DNA of 64,000 nt from Streptomonospora litoralis (GCF_004323735.1 NZ_CP036455.1:367101-431100), one strand, 5' to 3'. Positions 15,988-24,794 are shown, counted from the first letter of the stretch. Made by a program: numbers and translations. Notes: generated from the sequence alone by a model not told the origin.

Positions 15988-17982
15988 GTGGCCGATCCCG
16001 CATCGGGTGCGCATCCGACTCCGACCTACCTCGGATGGCGCTACGAGGTCCTCGCTTCCGATCCGGGGCCCCCGCCGCACCGGCCCGCGCCGGAAGACCG
16101 CGTCCGGATCAGCGCCGAATGGCTCTCCGCCCAGCGGGCCGACGAAGCCCGCACCAACCGCCCCCTCTACACCGCCTTGGCGGTCCTGGGCGGTATCGCC
16201 CTGCTGTGCGTGCTGCTGTGGCCGCTGCGGGTGCTGCCGGGCCTCTTCGCCTTCGGTGCGTGTCTGGGGTGCGCCGCGGTGGCCCTGCCGATCGGCGTCG
16301 CGCTGCTGCAGGGCCGCCGGGTGATGCGCGAGCGGCTGCGCACCGAGGAGCGCCGGCTCGACGCCGAGCGGTCCGAACACGAACGCGAGCTGCGGGAGCG
16401 CCAGGAGGAGCACGCACGCGCCTACGCCCGTTGGCAGGCCCGCAAGCGCGTCTACGAGTCCCAGCCGCGCTGGTACGGCGTGCGGCCGCCCGATGGCGCG
16501 CAGTCCGTCGTCGTGGCCGGCGGCACCGACGCCGGGTGGTCGGCACTGCTGACCACCCTGGGCGCTTCGCTGCTGCGCGTCGGCGGCGACCTGACCGTGG
16601 TCGACCTGTCCGGCCGCGGCACCGCCGCCGAGCTGTGCTCGCTGGTGAAGCGCTCGGCAGTGATTCCGCGGGTGTGGGTGCTGCCCGCCGACCTGCAGCG
16701 CATGAACCTGGGCACCAACCTGGGAGCCGGCCCGCGCGCCCGTATCCTCGCCTCGCTCGCCTGCGCGTTCGACGCCAAGACCGACACCGATGCAGACGAG
16801 ACCCTGCTGCTGCGGTTGTTCGAGGTGCTGGGGCCGCAGATCAGCATCGCCGCGCTCATCGGCGGCCTGCGTGCGCTGAGCACCCCCGCCGGCGACCCGG
16901 GCGGCGCCGACCCCGCGCTGGACCTTGTCACACCCGAACAGCGCGACGAGCTGCGCGCCCGCTGCGGTGACGACCGGGTGGTACGCGAGCGTGCCTGGGA
17001 GCTGGAGCGCCACCTCGCCCCCTTCGAGGGGGTCGGCCGCCGCGCGGAGGAGGAGCCCTACGCCCAGATCAAGGTCATCGCCACCGACCGCACGCTGGGC
17101 GAGGCGTCCACCCGGGCCTACGGCACCTACGCCGTAGCGGCGCTGAGCGAGCTGCTGGAGCTGCGCGCCGACCGCGCCCGAAAGGCCGCCCGGCCCTGGC
17201 AGCACACCGTCGTGGTGGCCGGAGCGGACACGCTGCCCGACCACGAGCTGGAGCGCCTCGCCGAAACCGCATCCTCCGCGGGCGCCGGGCTGGTGCTGCT
17301 GTTCCGCGAGGTCGCCGAGCATGCCCGGGGCTGGCTGACCGGCGAGGGCCGCTTCCCGGTCCTCATGCGCCAGCCCACCACGGCGGCCGCGGCGCGGGTG
17401 CTGCCGGTGCTGCTCGGTTCCGGCGACGTCGGCGCGGCCCCCGGCGGCCGGGCGCCGGCGCTGCGCATCCACCGGCTGACCGAGGTCATCGGCGAGGCGC
17501 TGAGCGACTCCGTGGCCGACGGTTACGTGAGCGACACCGCCGAGGACGTCACCGCGCCGGTCTCGATGCGCAACGCCGCCGCGTCCCTGGCTCCCCTGGA
17601 CCTGGCTCGCCATGTGCGCGCCGCGACCACCTGGGGGCGCACCACCGCCCAGGCCGCCCAGATCGACGGCAGCGAGCAGCCCGGCGAGGCGGGCGAAGGG
17701 CTCGGCGGTCACCGCATCGACGCCCACGGTCTGGCCACGCTGCCGCCGACCGCCATGGTGATGCCGGGCGCCGACGGCCCGGTGCTGGCCGACGCCAACC
17801 CCGGCATCCTCGTTCTGCCCACCGCCACCCTCAGCACGATCGACGAGGCCCCCGACGCCCCGGACGCCGCCGAGGAGGACCCGGCAGCCGAACCGGCCCC
17901 CGGCCACTCCGGCCGCCCAGCCCCGGACCCGCCGCCGAACCTGGGCCCGCCACCCGAGCGGCTGGACTGGCGCGCAGTCTAG
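15988..17982 (+). CDS. Large membrane protein with a degenerate P-loop NTPase-like domain, function unknown
   Basis: 664 residues from the GTG at 15988, which has GGAGG 11 nt upstream; ATG 15943 is an alternative. Two membrane helices (about residues 45-95) are followed by a charged coiled-coil (EERRLDAERSEHERELRERQ). A cytoplasmic domain follows with a Walker-A-like but defective motif GGTDAGWSALLTTLG (no GKT) and a Walker-B-like HTVVVAGADTL. The layout resembles the helix-pair plus ATPase plan of HerA/FtsK-type conjugation or secretion proteins, but the nucleotide site looks inactive. The C-terminus is proline/acidic-rich. I do not recognise the family. Confidence 0.7.
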   Translation: MADPASGAHPTPTYLGWRYEVLASDPGPPPHRPAPEDRVRISAEWLSAQRADEARTNRPLYTALAVLGGIALLCVLLWPLRVLPGLFAFGACLGCAAVALPIGVALLQGRRVMRERLRTEERRLDAERSEHERELRERQEEHARAYARWQARKRVYESQPRWYGVRPPDGAQSVVVAGGTDAGWSALLTTLGASLLRVGGDLTVVDLSGRGTAAELCSLVKRSAVIPRVWVLPADLQRMNLGTNLGAGPRARILASLACAFDAKTDTDADETLLLRLFEVLGPQISIAALIGGLRALSTPAGDPGGADPALDLVTPEQRDELRARCGDDRVVRERAWELERHLAPFEGVGRRAEEEPYAQIKVIATDRTLGEASTRAYGTYAVAALSELLELRADRARKAARPWQHTVVVAGADTLPDHELERLAETASSAGAGLVLLFREVAEHARGWLTGEGRFPVLMRQPTTAAAARVLPVLLGSGDVGAAPGGRAPALRIHRLTEVIGEALSDSVADGYVSDTAEDVTAPVSMRNAAASLAPLDLARHVRAATTWGRTTAQAAQIDGSEQPGEAGEGLGGHRIDAHGLATLPPTAMVMPGADGPVLADANPGILVLPTATLSTIDEAPDAPDAAEEDPAAEPAPGHSGRPAPDPPPNLGPPPERLDWRAV

Positions 17983-18295
17983 ATTTCATGTCCGGGGCGT
18001 TTCTCGGACCGGCTGCGGGCACGTGGTTCGGCCGAGGCCCCGGGCATGGTTGCGCCGCTGCACCCCTTCTCCGAAAGGGTCCGGGCTGGTGAGCCCGCTG
18101 GGCCGTGCTGAAGATCGTCCGCCGCCCCGGCTCCGGTAGCCTGGCCGCCTCACCCGGCCCGCGCGCACTCGGCGCACCGAGTGCGGCGAGCGCGCCGCTC
18201 CGGCGCATCCGCGCGGCCCGGGCAGGGCAATAGGCTGGGATCCACCGCCTGGCGCCCAGGCGCATTCGCACTCTCTTACGAACGTTGTGGGGATC
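17983..18295. other. Intergenic region upstream of murT, with a hairpin
   Basis: 313 bp without a gene. CGCACTCGG-CGCA-CCGAGTGCG at 18164-18185 is a perfect 9-bp stem with a tetraloop, a likely terminator for the upstream membrane protein. Downstream of it, CAATAGGCTGGGATCC near 18228-18243 may hold the murT -10 region (TAGGCT). Confidence 0.5.
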
Positions 18296-19552
18296 ATGAG
18301 CGAACTTCCCTTGCGTGCCCAGTTGGCCGCGGTCTTGGGTAAGGGCGCGGCCTCGCTGTCCCGGGCGACCGGGCGCGGCGACGGCTCCGTCATCGGTGGC
18401 AGGATCGCGCTCAAGGTCGAACCCGATCTGCTCGCCCAGCTCTCGCGCGGCCGCCGGCTCGCGCTGGTCAGCGCGACCAACGGCAAGACCACCACGACGC
18501 GGCTGATCGCGTCGGCATTGCGGGAGCTCGGCCCCGTCGCCACCAACGAACACGGCGCCAACATGCCCACCGGGCACATCACCGCCTTGGCGGCGAACCC
18601 GGAAGCCCGCGAGGGCGTGCTGGAGGTCGACGAGAAGTACCTGCCGCAGGTGCTGCAGGCCACCAACCCGGCGGTGGTCGTGCTGATGAACCTCAGCCGC
18701 GACCAGATGGACCGCGCCTCCGAGATCAACCTGCTCGCCAAGAAGTGGCGCGAATCGCTGGGCCGCAGCCAGGCGCACGTCGTCGCCAACGCCGACGACC
18801 CGCTCGTCGCGTGGGCCGGTATGGGCGCCCACTACGCCACATGGGTCTCGGCGGGCCAGCGCTGGAAAGAGGACTCCTGGTGCTGCCCGGAGTGCGGCGG
18901 GCACCTCAAGCGCGACCCCGACCCGCACTGGGAATGCCCCGAGTGCGGGATGCGCCGCCCCGAGGCCACCTGGGTGGTCGACAACGACACCGACAGCGTC
19001 GTCGACCCCGCGGGTCACAGCTGGCCGCTGCGACTGAACCTGCCCGGCGACGCCAACCGCGCCAACGCCGCCGTCGCGATGGCCACCGCCGCTGCCTACG
19101 GCATTCAGCCCGTGCAGTCGCTGCCCCGGCTGCAGCAGATCACCTCGGTCGCCGGGCGCTACACCTCCGTGGTCACCGACGGGGTGGAGGTACGCCTGCT
19201 GCTGGCCAAGAACCCCGCGGGCTGGCTGGAGTCCTTCGCGGTGCTCGACCCCCCGCGGGTGCCGGTGATCCTCTCGGTCAACGCCCAGATCCCCGACGGC
19301 AAGGACACGTCCTGGCTGTGGGACGTCGACTACACGGTGCTGCGCGGTCGGCGGGTCTTCGTCATGGGCGAGCGCCGCACCGACCTGGCGCTGCGGCTGG
19401 AGACCGACGAGGTGCCCTTCGAACTCGCCGACCGCGTCAGCGACGTGGTCGCCAAGGTCAAGGCGGAGACCCCGGACAGCACCAAGATCGACGTCATCGC
19501 CAACTACACCGCCTTCCAGCAGATCCGCGCCGACTACGGCCGCGTCCAGTAG
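18296..19552 (+). CDS. murT: Lipid II isoglutaminyl synthase subunit MurT
   Basis: 418 residues. A Mur-ligase family ATPase with the P-loop SATNGKTTTT (about 59-68), NEHGANMP and a Zn-ribbon insert (CCPECGG then ECPECG, about residues 196-217) peculiar to MurT. The C-terminal domain has DVIANYTAFQQIR. With GatD it amidates the alpha-carboxylate of D-Glu in the peptidoglycan stem to D-isoglutamine, using glutamine and ATP. The glutaminase gene gatD starts 20 bp downstream. GTG 18287 in the same frame would add three residues. Confidence 0.95.
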   Translation: MSELPLRAQLAAVLGKGAASLSRATGRGDGSVIGGRIALKVEPDLLAQLSRGRRLALVSATNGKTTTTRLIASALRELGPVATNEHGANMPTGHITALAANPEAREGVLEVDEKYLPQVLQATNPAVVVLMNLSRDQMDRASEINLLAKKWRESLGRSQAHVVANADDPLVAWAGMGAHYATWVSAGQRWKEDSWCCPECGGHLKRDPDPHWECPECGMRRPEATWVVDNDTDSVVDPAGHSWPLRLNLPGDANRANAAVAMATAAAYGIQPVQSLPRLQQITSVAGRYTSVVTDGVEVRLLLAKNPAGWLESFAVLDPPRVPVILSVNAQIPDGKDTSWLWDVDYTVLRGRRVFVMGERRTDLALRLETDEVPFELADRVSDVVAKVKAETPDSTKIDVIANYTAFQQIRADYGRVQ

Positions 19553-19572
19553 GCGCGAGAAGGGGCAACTCC

Positions 19573-20283
19573 ATGAGCGACACAAGCAGCGTCCTGCGCA
19601 TCGTGTGGATCTATCCCGACCTGCTGAGCACCTACGGCGACCAGGGCAACGCGCTGATCCTGCGCCGCCGCGCCGAGCAGCGCGGAATCCGCACCGAGAT
19701 CGTGCACGTGCACTCCAGCGACCCGGTCCCGGCCGAGGGCGACGTCTACCTCCTCGGCGGTGGCGAGGACCGACCGCAGATCCTCGCCGCCGACCGGCTG
19801 CGCTCCGACGGCGGCCTCAAGCGCGCCGTCGAACGCGGCGCCGCGGTGCTGGCGGTCTGCGCGGGTTACCAGATCATCGGCGAGACCTACGGTGACGACG
19901 ACGACAAGCCGCTGCCGGGCGTGGGCATCCTGGACGTCCGCAGCGGACGCGGCGAGAGCCGCGCGGTAGGCGAGATCGTCGCCGAGGTCGCCCCGGAGAT
20001 GGGCGGCGGCCGCATCACCGGCTTCGAGAACCACCAGGGCCGCACCACGCTGGGGCCCGGAGCCACCCCGCTGTCGCGCACCCTCACCGGAATCGGCAAC
20101 GACGGCCGCACCGAGGGCGCCTTCCAGGACCAGGTCGTCGGCACCTACCTGCACGGCCCCGCCCTGCCGCGCAATCCGCAACTGGCCGACCTGATGCTGC
20201 GCATGCGCGTCGGCGAACTGGCCCCGCTGCCCCCCTCCTGGGGCGAGACCCTGCACCAGGAGCGCCTGGCCGCGGCGCTGTAG
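19573..20283 (+). CDS. gatD: Lipid II isoglutaminyl synthase glutaminase subunit GatD
   Basis: 236 residues. A class-I glutamine amidotransferase fold with the nucleophile Cys96 in VLAVCAGYQIIGETY and the catalytic His194 in GTYLHGPALPRNP. It supplies ammonia to MurT. The start ATG follows GAAGGGG by about 9 nt. murT and gatD lie 20 bp apart and are one operon, as in other Gram-positives with amidated lipid II. Confidence 0.95.
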   Translation: MSDTSSVLRIVWIYPDLLSTYGDQGNALILRRRAEQRGIRTEIVHVHSSDPVPAEGDVYLLGGGEDRPQILAADRLRSDGGLKRAVERGAAVLAVCAGYQIIGETYGDDDDKPLPGVGILDVRSGRGESRAVGEIVAEVAPEMGGGRITGFENHQGRTTLGPGATPLSRTLTGIGNDGRTEGAFQDQVVGTYLHGPALPRNPQLADLMLRMRVGELAPLPPSWGETLHQERLAAAL

Positions 20284-20350
20284 CGGCACGCATTCACCCG
20301 CGTGGGGGCCGGCTCCGGGTGGCGGGCCGGGCCCCGCGGTGCCTTGGGCG

Positions 20351-21127
20351 TCAGCCCAGCAGCAGGGCGAGGACGAGCAGGACCACGGCCACCGGCAGCA
20401 CGGTGAAGCCCAGAGCCTCCTTGCTGCGGTCCTCGCGGATCAGTTCCTGCTCGCTGTGCGTGGAGATCGTCATCGGCGTCTCCTCGCGCCCGACCAGGAC
20501 GACCTCGCCGTCGTCCGTGCGGTGCGGAAACGAGCGGACGAAGATGCGCTCCCCGGGGCGGATCACCCACTCGCGGAACGTGCAGCCGGGGGTCAGCGCG
20601 GCCGGGCCGGCCACCTGGGTGCTGGCGGTGCACACTCCCCGTTCCCCCGACTCCAGGTGCGGCGGCGAAAGCGCATCGGTAGGCGGGACCGCGCCCTCGT
20701 CGAAGCGGTCGTGGACCAGGTCGGCGTGCTCGACGTGGATCCAGTGCGGGCGGCAGGTGGCCGATCCCGTGACGTCGGTGAGCCCGAAGGGCTCGTGGGA
20801 GTGCAGATCGAAGACCGGCGACAGCTCCAGCCGGTCGCCGGTCTCGTCGCCGTAGTGGTGGTGCACCACCTCCACCCGGAACCACACGCATTCGGTCTGC
20901 GAATACGGCGAGGTCAGCAGTCCCTCCGGGCCGGCGGCGGCGTCGGCGAGCACCTCGGTCCAGCCCGGGAGTTCGTCGACCTCGGCCAACCGGCCCAGCG
21001 TGTAGTTGGGCGTGGTCTGCAGACTGCGGCGGTGTGCCCGCGCCCGCATCGCGCGCCACCACAGGAAACAGCCGACGCCGACGAGGATCAGCGCGACCAG
21101 TTGGAGGGTTACTGCCAAGTCGTTCAT
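20351..21127 (-). CDS. GIDE-like domain membrane protein (copy 1)
   Basis: 258 residues. An N-terminal membrane helix (about 6-25), a cytosolic domain and a C-terminal hydrophobic helix (VLPVAVVLLVLALLLG). The middle contains TECVWFRVEVVHHHYG and FREWVIRPGERIFVRS. This resembles the GIDE domain known from mitochondrial E3 ligases but also widespread in bacteria without a RING finger. A paralogue of the same plan is at 23900-24685. Function in bacteria unknown. The ATG at 21127 is chosen because the helix begins there; the upstream frame is GC noise. Convergent with gatD. Confidence 0.78.
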   Translation of the reverse strand: MNDLAVTLQLVALILVGVGCFLWWRAMRARAHRRSLQTTPNYTLGRLAEVDELPGWTEVLADAAAGPEGLLTSPYSQTECVWFRVEVVHHHYGDETGDRLELSPVFDLHSHEPFGLTDVTGSATCRPHWIHVEHADLVHDRFDEGAVPPTDALSPPHLESGERGVCTASTQVAGPAALTPGCTFREWVIRPGERIFVRSFPHRTDDGEVVLVGREETPMTISTHSEQELIREDRSKEALGFTVLPVAVVLLVLALLLG

Positions 21128-21464
21128 CAGGTGTCCGATACGCGTCGGTGGTGAGGGGGTGCCGGGCCGCGGACCCGGCCGAGCGCGCCGCGCATCGGAT
21201 CGGCCCGCAGAAGGCGGACCGGCCGCCGACAGCGTCGCGCCCGTCCATGGGAACGCAGGCACGGCGATGCGTGGTCAGGGCTCCGCTGAGGGATCCGCAG
21301 CAGCAGACTAGTGGATCGCCGCCCGACGATCACCTCGGCGCCGCAGCGCCGCCGACCGCGACCGCGGGCCCGGACCTCGGGCTACCCGCGGCGCGGGCCG
21401 AGATGCACGTGAGAGCCCCCGCACGGCGCGGCACACGTGTCCGGCGCCGGCCGCCGACCCGCGC
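21128..21464. other. Intergenic region between ygfZ and the GIDE-like gene
   Basis: 337 bp between two minus-strand genes. No supported gene, RNA or member of the window's repeat families is seen. It must hold the promoter for the GIDE-like gene. Confidence 0.45.
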
Positions 21465-22493
21465 TCAGGCGGGACGGCGGCGCAGTTCGATGTGGGCGTT
21501 GGCTCCGGTGTCCGGCGGGACGACGACCTCCTGGCCGGCCGCGACGCCGTCGACGGAGAACCCGGCCTCGACCGGCACCGTGCGCTTCACCAGCCCGAGT
21601 GCGATCGGTCCGAGCTCGTGGTGGCGGGCGGAGGAGCCGAGGACGCCCACCGAACGGCCGTCCAGCTCGATCGCCGATCCCTGCTCGGGCAGGCGCTCGG
21701 CGGTGCCGTCCAGGTGCAGCAGCACCAGGCGGCGCGGTGGGCGGCCCAGGTTGTGCACCCGCGCGATGGTCTCCTGGCCCGGGTAGCACCCCTTCTCCAG
21801 GTGCACGGCCGGGCCCACCCAACCCATCTCGTGCGGAATGGCCCGGTGGTCGGTGTCCAGGCCCAGCCGGGGGCGGTGGTCGGCGATGCGCGCGGCCTCG
21901 TGCGCCCACATGCCCGCCGCGCGGATGCCCGCATCGGCCAGTGCGGCGGCGACCGGGCTCAGCGATTCGGCGGGCAGGAACAGGTCGATGCCGGAGTCGG
22001 TGCGCCGAAGCGGGATGTCGGCGCCGAGATCGGGCACGAGCGCGACGGCGGCCTCGCGGTCGGGGCCGGCGACGGTGAGTACGCGGCGCTCGGCGGTGAG
22101 GTCGGTGATCTCCACGCGGAGCATGAACCGCATCGAGTCGAGGAACGCGGCGAGGTCGGCGGCCGCGCCCGGCTCGGTGTGGATCCACACGGATTCACCG
22201 TCCTCCACCACAGAGAGGTGGAAGCGGATGTGGCCCTTGGTGTCGAGGATCAGCGCCTCGGTGGCGGTGCCGGGGGCGGCGTCGGTGAGGTACTGGCTGG
22301 TGAGGCTGTGCAGCCAGCTCAGCCGGTCGGGTCCGCTCACCCGCACGATCCCGCGATTGCCGCGGTCGATCCAGGCGGCGCCGCGGTCCAGCGCGCGGCC
22401 CTCCTGTGCGGGCTCACCGTAGTGTGCGGCGACGTCGGCGTCCGGCGGTGCGGCGGCGACGGCACCGGGGCGCGACAGCAGCGGCGAAGTCAT
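21465..22493 (-). CDS. ygfZ: Folate-binding protein YgfZ (GcvT-like iron-sulfur assembly factor)
   Basis: 342 residues. A GcvT-like tetrahydrofolate-binding protein with the hallmark loop K234-GCYPGQE and GLDTDHRAIPHEMGW upstream. YgfZ helps maintain or repair certain Fe-S enzymes. The ATG at 22493 has CGGAGG 2-7 nt upstream. The longer frame running to 23006 passes through element C and other non-coding sequence and is rejected. A separate short transcription unit on the opposite strand begins about 150 bp upstream. Confidence 0.93.
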   Translation of the reverse strand: MTSPLLSRPGAVAAAPPDADVAAHYGEPAQEGRALDRGAAWIDRGNRGIVRVSGPDRLSWLHSLTSQYLTDAAPGTATEALILDTKGHIRFHLSVVEDGESVWIHTEPGAAADLAAFLDSMRFMLRVEITDLTAERRVLTVAGPDREAAVALVPDLGADIPLRRTDSGIDLFLPAESLSPVAAALADAGIRAAGMWAHEAARIADHRPRLGLDTDHRAIPHEMGWVGPAVHLEKGCYPGQETIARVHNLGRPPRRLVLLHLDGTAERLPEQGSAIELDGRSVGVLGSSARHHELGPIALGLVKRTVPVEAGFSVDGVAAGQEVVVPPDTGANAHIELRRRPA

Positions 22494-22618
22494 ACCTCCG
22501 ATGGTATGCATCCCGACGGCGCCGCGGCGGCCCCGGGCGCGTCCGAAACGCCGTCCGCTCGCGCGTGGCACCGACCGGAAGAGCGGCGAGCGGTGGTTCG
22601 GGGTCCGGCAAAAACCGT

Positions 22619-22648
22619 TTGCCCCGCTCTGAGCGGGCGCCGTAGTGT
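22619..22648 (+). promoter_or_regulatory. Candidate promoter for the 12-codon ORF
   Basis: TTGCCC (22619-22624) and TAGTGT (22643-22648) are separated by 18 nt, a fair housekeeping-type promoter. A small CCGCTctgAGCGG inverted repeat lies in the spacer. The predicted start near 22655 gives a short 5' leader before the strong ribosome-binding site. Confidence 0.4.
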
Positions 22649-22681
22649 CAGAGGCACGCAGGAAAGGAGGTGGTCCGAACA

Positions 22682-22720
22682 GTGAAGACGTTTGGGACTT
22701 GCGAGGTGTCCGCCCGCTAG
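22682..22720 (+). CDS. 12-codon ORF with an extended Shine-Dalgarno sequence
   Basis: GTG start; peptide VKTFGTCEVSAR (fMet-KTFGTCEVSAR), stop TAG. The 15-nt stretch GAAAGGAGGTGGTCC (22662-22676) can pair along its full length with the actinobacterial 16S 3' tail, allowing one G-U pair. The downstream RNA can fold into several stems: CGCCC-gcta-GGGCG over the stop codon, GGATCGC..GCGAATCC, and a CCGGGT..ACCCGG stem. No plus-strand gene follows for over 1 kb. It is either a tiny peptide gene or a translated structured RNA. I do not recognise it with certainty. Confidence 0.45.
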   Translation: MKTFGTCEVSAR

Positions 22721-22807
22721 GGCGAGACGAGGTATCGGATCGCGCTAGCGAATCCACCGTGGACACCCAGATCCCCGGGTCGCCGGAAGTTGTCCACCCG
22801 GCGCGGT

Positions 22808-22828
22808 CCCGCCGCTCGGCGGCGGAGG
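22808..22828 (+). terminator. GC hairpin downstream of the 12-codon ORF
   Basis: CCGCCG-ct-CGGCGG forms a compact GC stem after the short ORF and its folded trailer. It is a candidate end of that small transcript; no T-run follows. Confidence 0.35.
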
Positions 22829-22887
22829 CCACCCCGGGGATCCGTCCTTGTCCTGGCCACAAGCTCGCCCAGCACACCCGAGCCGGA

Positions 22888-22995
22888 GCGATCGTGCCCC
22901 TGTGACGAAGGCCGGCGCCAGTTTTTGGGATTTTCGCCACGATCGCCGCGGCAGGTCCGCGCGAACCGCCTCCCGGCAGACCGGCAAGGCCACGG
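22888..22995 (+). repeat. Element C, copy 2, followed by a B motif fragment
   Basis: GCGATCGTG (22888-22896) and CACGATCGC (22938-22946) flank an interior with TGTGACGAAGGCC and AGTTTTTGGGATTTTC. This matches the layout of element C copy 1 at 14082-14142, but with 9-bp arms. CGGCAGACCGGCAAGGCC at 22974-22991 is a partial B motif. The rest of the 22494-23045 gap holds the short ORF unit described separately. Confidence 0.65.
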
Positions 22996-23045
22996 CAAGG
23001 CCGCACCAGGGGTCGAGCGGGAGCCCGCCCGCGGGCGCGGGCGGT

Positions 23046-23591
23046 TCAGCCCGTCCCGGGCGCCTGGACCGGGCGCTTGAGTTGCGCCGACATGTACGAG
23101 CGCAACTCATGGCCGCGTGCCGCCATGTCCCAGGCGTAGCCGAGGATCTCGCGCTGCTCGCCGAAGAGTCCGTAGAGCCGCTTGCCCGCCGTCACCTCCT
23201 GGCCGGTCTCGGTGCGCAGCACGGCGTCGGTGAGCAGTTCGACCCGGCTGGCGAAGACGGTGCCGAGGTACATCTCGGTGTAGCCCTCCGGGTGGGCGAT
23301 CAACGCCTCCACGTGGATGGCCGGGCTGTCGTCGGAGGGCGTCTCCTCGGGTTCGGGGCGGCAGCGCCAGTAGCCGGATTCCGAGGTCCACAGCGCGCCG
23401 AGGCCGCCGTCGGGCGTGAGCCGCCACACCCGGGAGTGGTAACCGAGATAGGGCCCGCCGTCGTCGGTGAACTCCACCTCTTGGCCGAACTGGAACTCCT
23501 CCATGTCGGCGTAGCCCGCGACGCCGACCCCCTCCCAGCGGCCGATCAGAAACGACAGCTTCTCAACATCGCGGTGCACGTCTGACTGCAT
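23046..23591 (-). CDS. Nitrobindin-like heme-binding protein (FABP/THAP4 family)
   Basis: 181 residues from the ATG at 23591. The signature LIGRWEGVGVAGY (about residues 15-27) opens a ten-stranded beta-barrel. A histidine in MAARGHELRSYM near the C-terminus fits the heme iron ligand position. Nitrobindins bind ferric heme and react with NO or peroxynitrite. The upstream 21-codon extension to 23654 is not conserved-looking. It is commonly a neighbour of ygfZ in actinomycetes. Confidence 0.88.
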   Translation of the reverse strand: MQSDVHRDVEKLSFLIGRWEGVGVAGYADMEEFQFGQEVEFTDDGGPYLGYHSRVWRLTPDGGLGALWTSESGYWRCRPEPEETPSDDSPAIHVEALIAHPEGYTEMYLGTVFASRVELLTDAVLRTETGQEVTAGKRLYGLFGEQREILGYAWDMAARGHELRSYMSAQLKRPVQAPGTG

Positions 23592-23899
23592 GGTCTCCGA
23601 GCGTAGCGGCTCGCGGGCGCCGCGCGGCACGCCTTCGCGTTCGGGGGCGGGCACGCGTGTTCGCTCGTGTTCGCCGCAGCGCCTCCGTTATCCAGCTGTT
23701 ATTAACGGTCCGGACTCCCTCGTCAGGTATTACGGTGTTCACTCACACGAGCGGGGACACGGCGGGTCGCGGTGCGGCGACCGTGCATGCCGGGCCTGCC
23801 CGCCGAACCTGGTAGAGAAGATGCCGGTGCCGCGGCGCCGTAAGCGGCGGCAGCCGACGTGGCAGGCACAAGCGACGAAGCGAAGAGAGGCGGCCTGGA
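23592..23899. other. Divergent intergenic region with an AT-rich patch
   Basis: About 308 bp between nitrobindin (minus) and the second GIDE-like gene (plus). Bases 23688-23735 are clearly AT-richer (GTTATTAACGG, GGTATTACGG) and probably hold promoters for one or both genes. No gene or repeat is seen. Confidence 0.4.
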
Positions 23900-24685
23900 A
23901 TGCTGTGGATCGGGGTGGTCCTGCTTCTCGGCGCGGCGATCCTCGCCCCCCTGGCCGTCCGGGCGGTGCGCCGCTGGTTCCGCCGGCGCGACGCCGACCA
24001 GGTGCGTCCGCGCGCCATGGCCGCCGATGCGGGCACCGAGGTCACCGTCACCGGCGTCGCGGTGCCGGGGCCCCAGGGGCCCATCGAGTCCCGGCTGGCC
24101 CGCAAGGACTGCGTCTGGCACGGGCACGAGGTGCTGCGCCACTACTGGTCGCTGACCGAGGACTCCGCCACGGGCGAGCGCGTGCGGGTGCGCGCCTGCG
24201 ACTCCATCGCCGACTACGGCGCCGCGGAGGTCTTCGGGATCGCCGGAGGCACGGCAACGGGGCGCGACCGGCTGCCCGTGCTGGTCGAGTCCGAGGACGC
24301 GGCGCTTTCCGGCGCCGACCTGTGCCTGCAGCGGGTGGTCGGGCGCCCCCAGCGCGGTGTACCGGCACCCGCGGACGACCTGCTGCCGCGCGTGAAGGGG
24401 CGGATCTCGGGGCTCTTCCGCGGCGAGACCATCGAGTTCGAGTACCGGGAGTGGATCATCCGGCCCGGCGATTCGATCACCGTGCACGGCTTCGTGGACA
24501 TTCGCGACGGCCATCCGGTCATCACCGCCCCGCCGGACGGTCGGCTGCGCATCGAGCACCGCCGCGAGGTCCCGCCCGAGGAGAAGCCCCGGCGGCCGGG
24601 TGCCGCCGACGCGCTGCTGCTCAGCGGCGGCACCCTGGTCTCGGCGTGCGCGGGTCTGCTGCTGATGCTGGCGGGCGCGACCTGA
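23900..24685 (+). CDS. GIDE-like domain membrane protein (copy 2)
   Basis: 261 residues. N-terminal membrane helix (WIGVVLLLGAAILAPLAV), a cytosolic domain with DCVWHGHEVLRHYW and YREWIIRPGDSITVHGFVD, and a hydrophobic C-terminus. The architecture and REWxIRPG motif are shared with the minus-strand copy at 20351-21127, so the two are paralogues on either side of ygfZ and nitrobindin. Biochemical role unknown. The ATG follows GAGAGGCGG. Confidence 0.78.
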   Translation: MLWIGVVLLLGAAILAPLAVRAVRRWFRRRDADQVRPRAMAADAGTEVTVTGVAVPGPQGPIESRLARKDCVWHGHEVLRHYWSLTEDSATGERVRVRACDSIADYGAAEVFGIAGGTATGRDRLPVLVESEDAALSGADLCLQRVVGRPQRGVPAPADDLLPRVKGRISGLFRGETIEFEYREWIIRPGDSITVHGFVDIRDGHPVITAPPDGRLRIEHRREVPPEEKPRRPGAADALLLSGGTLVSACAGLLLMLAGAT

Positions 24686-24794
24686 ACCGCGCCCCCGGCG
24701 CGCTCGACAACCGGGCCGCCCGGTGCGGACCGGGCGGCCTGCCGGTGGGCGTCCCGCGTCCGGGGACAGGTGAGGCGGCCGCTACGCTGACCGG

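Noticed and set aside
14896-17907. 1003-codon minus-strand open frame opposite the EamA and membrane-protein genes
   Set aside because: It is the antisense shadow of two well-supported plus-strand genes, with Gly/Arg/Gln-rich composition and no motif; long open antisense frames are normal at this GC content.
22661-22676. Fragment of a 16S rRNA gene 3' end in reverse
   Set aside because: Similarity stops at the anti-Shine-Dalgarno match; the bases beyond it do not continue into 16S sequence, so it is a ribosome-binding site and not an rRNA remnant.
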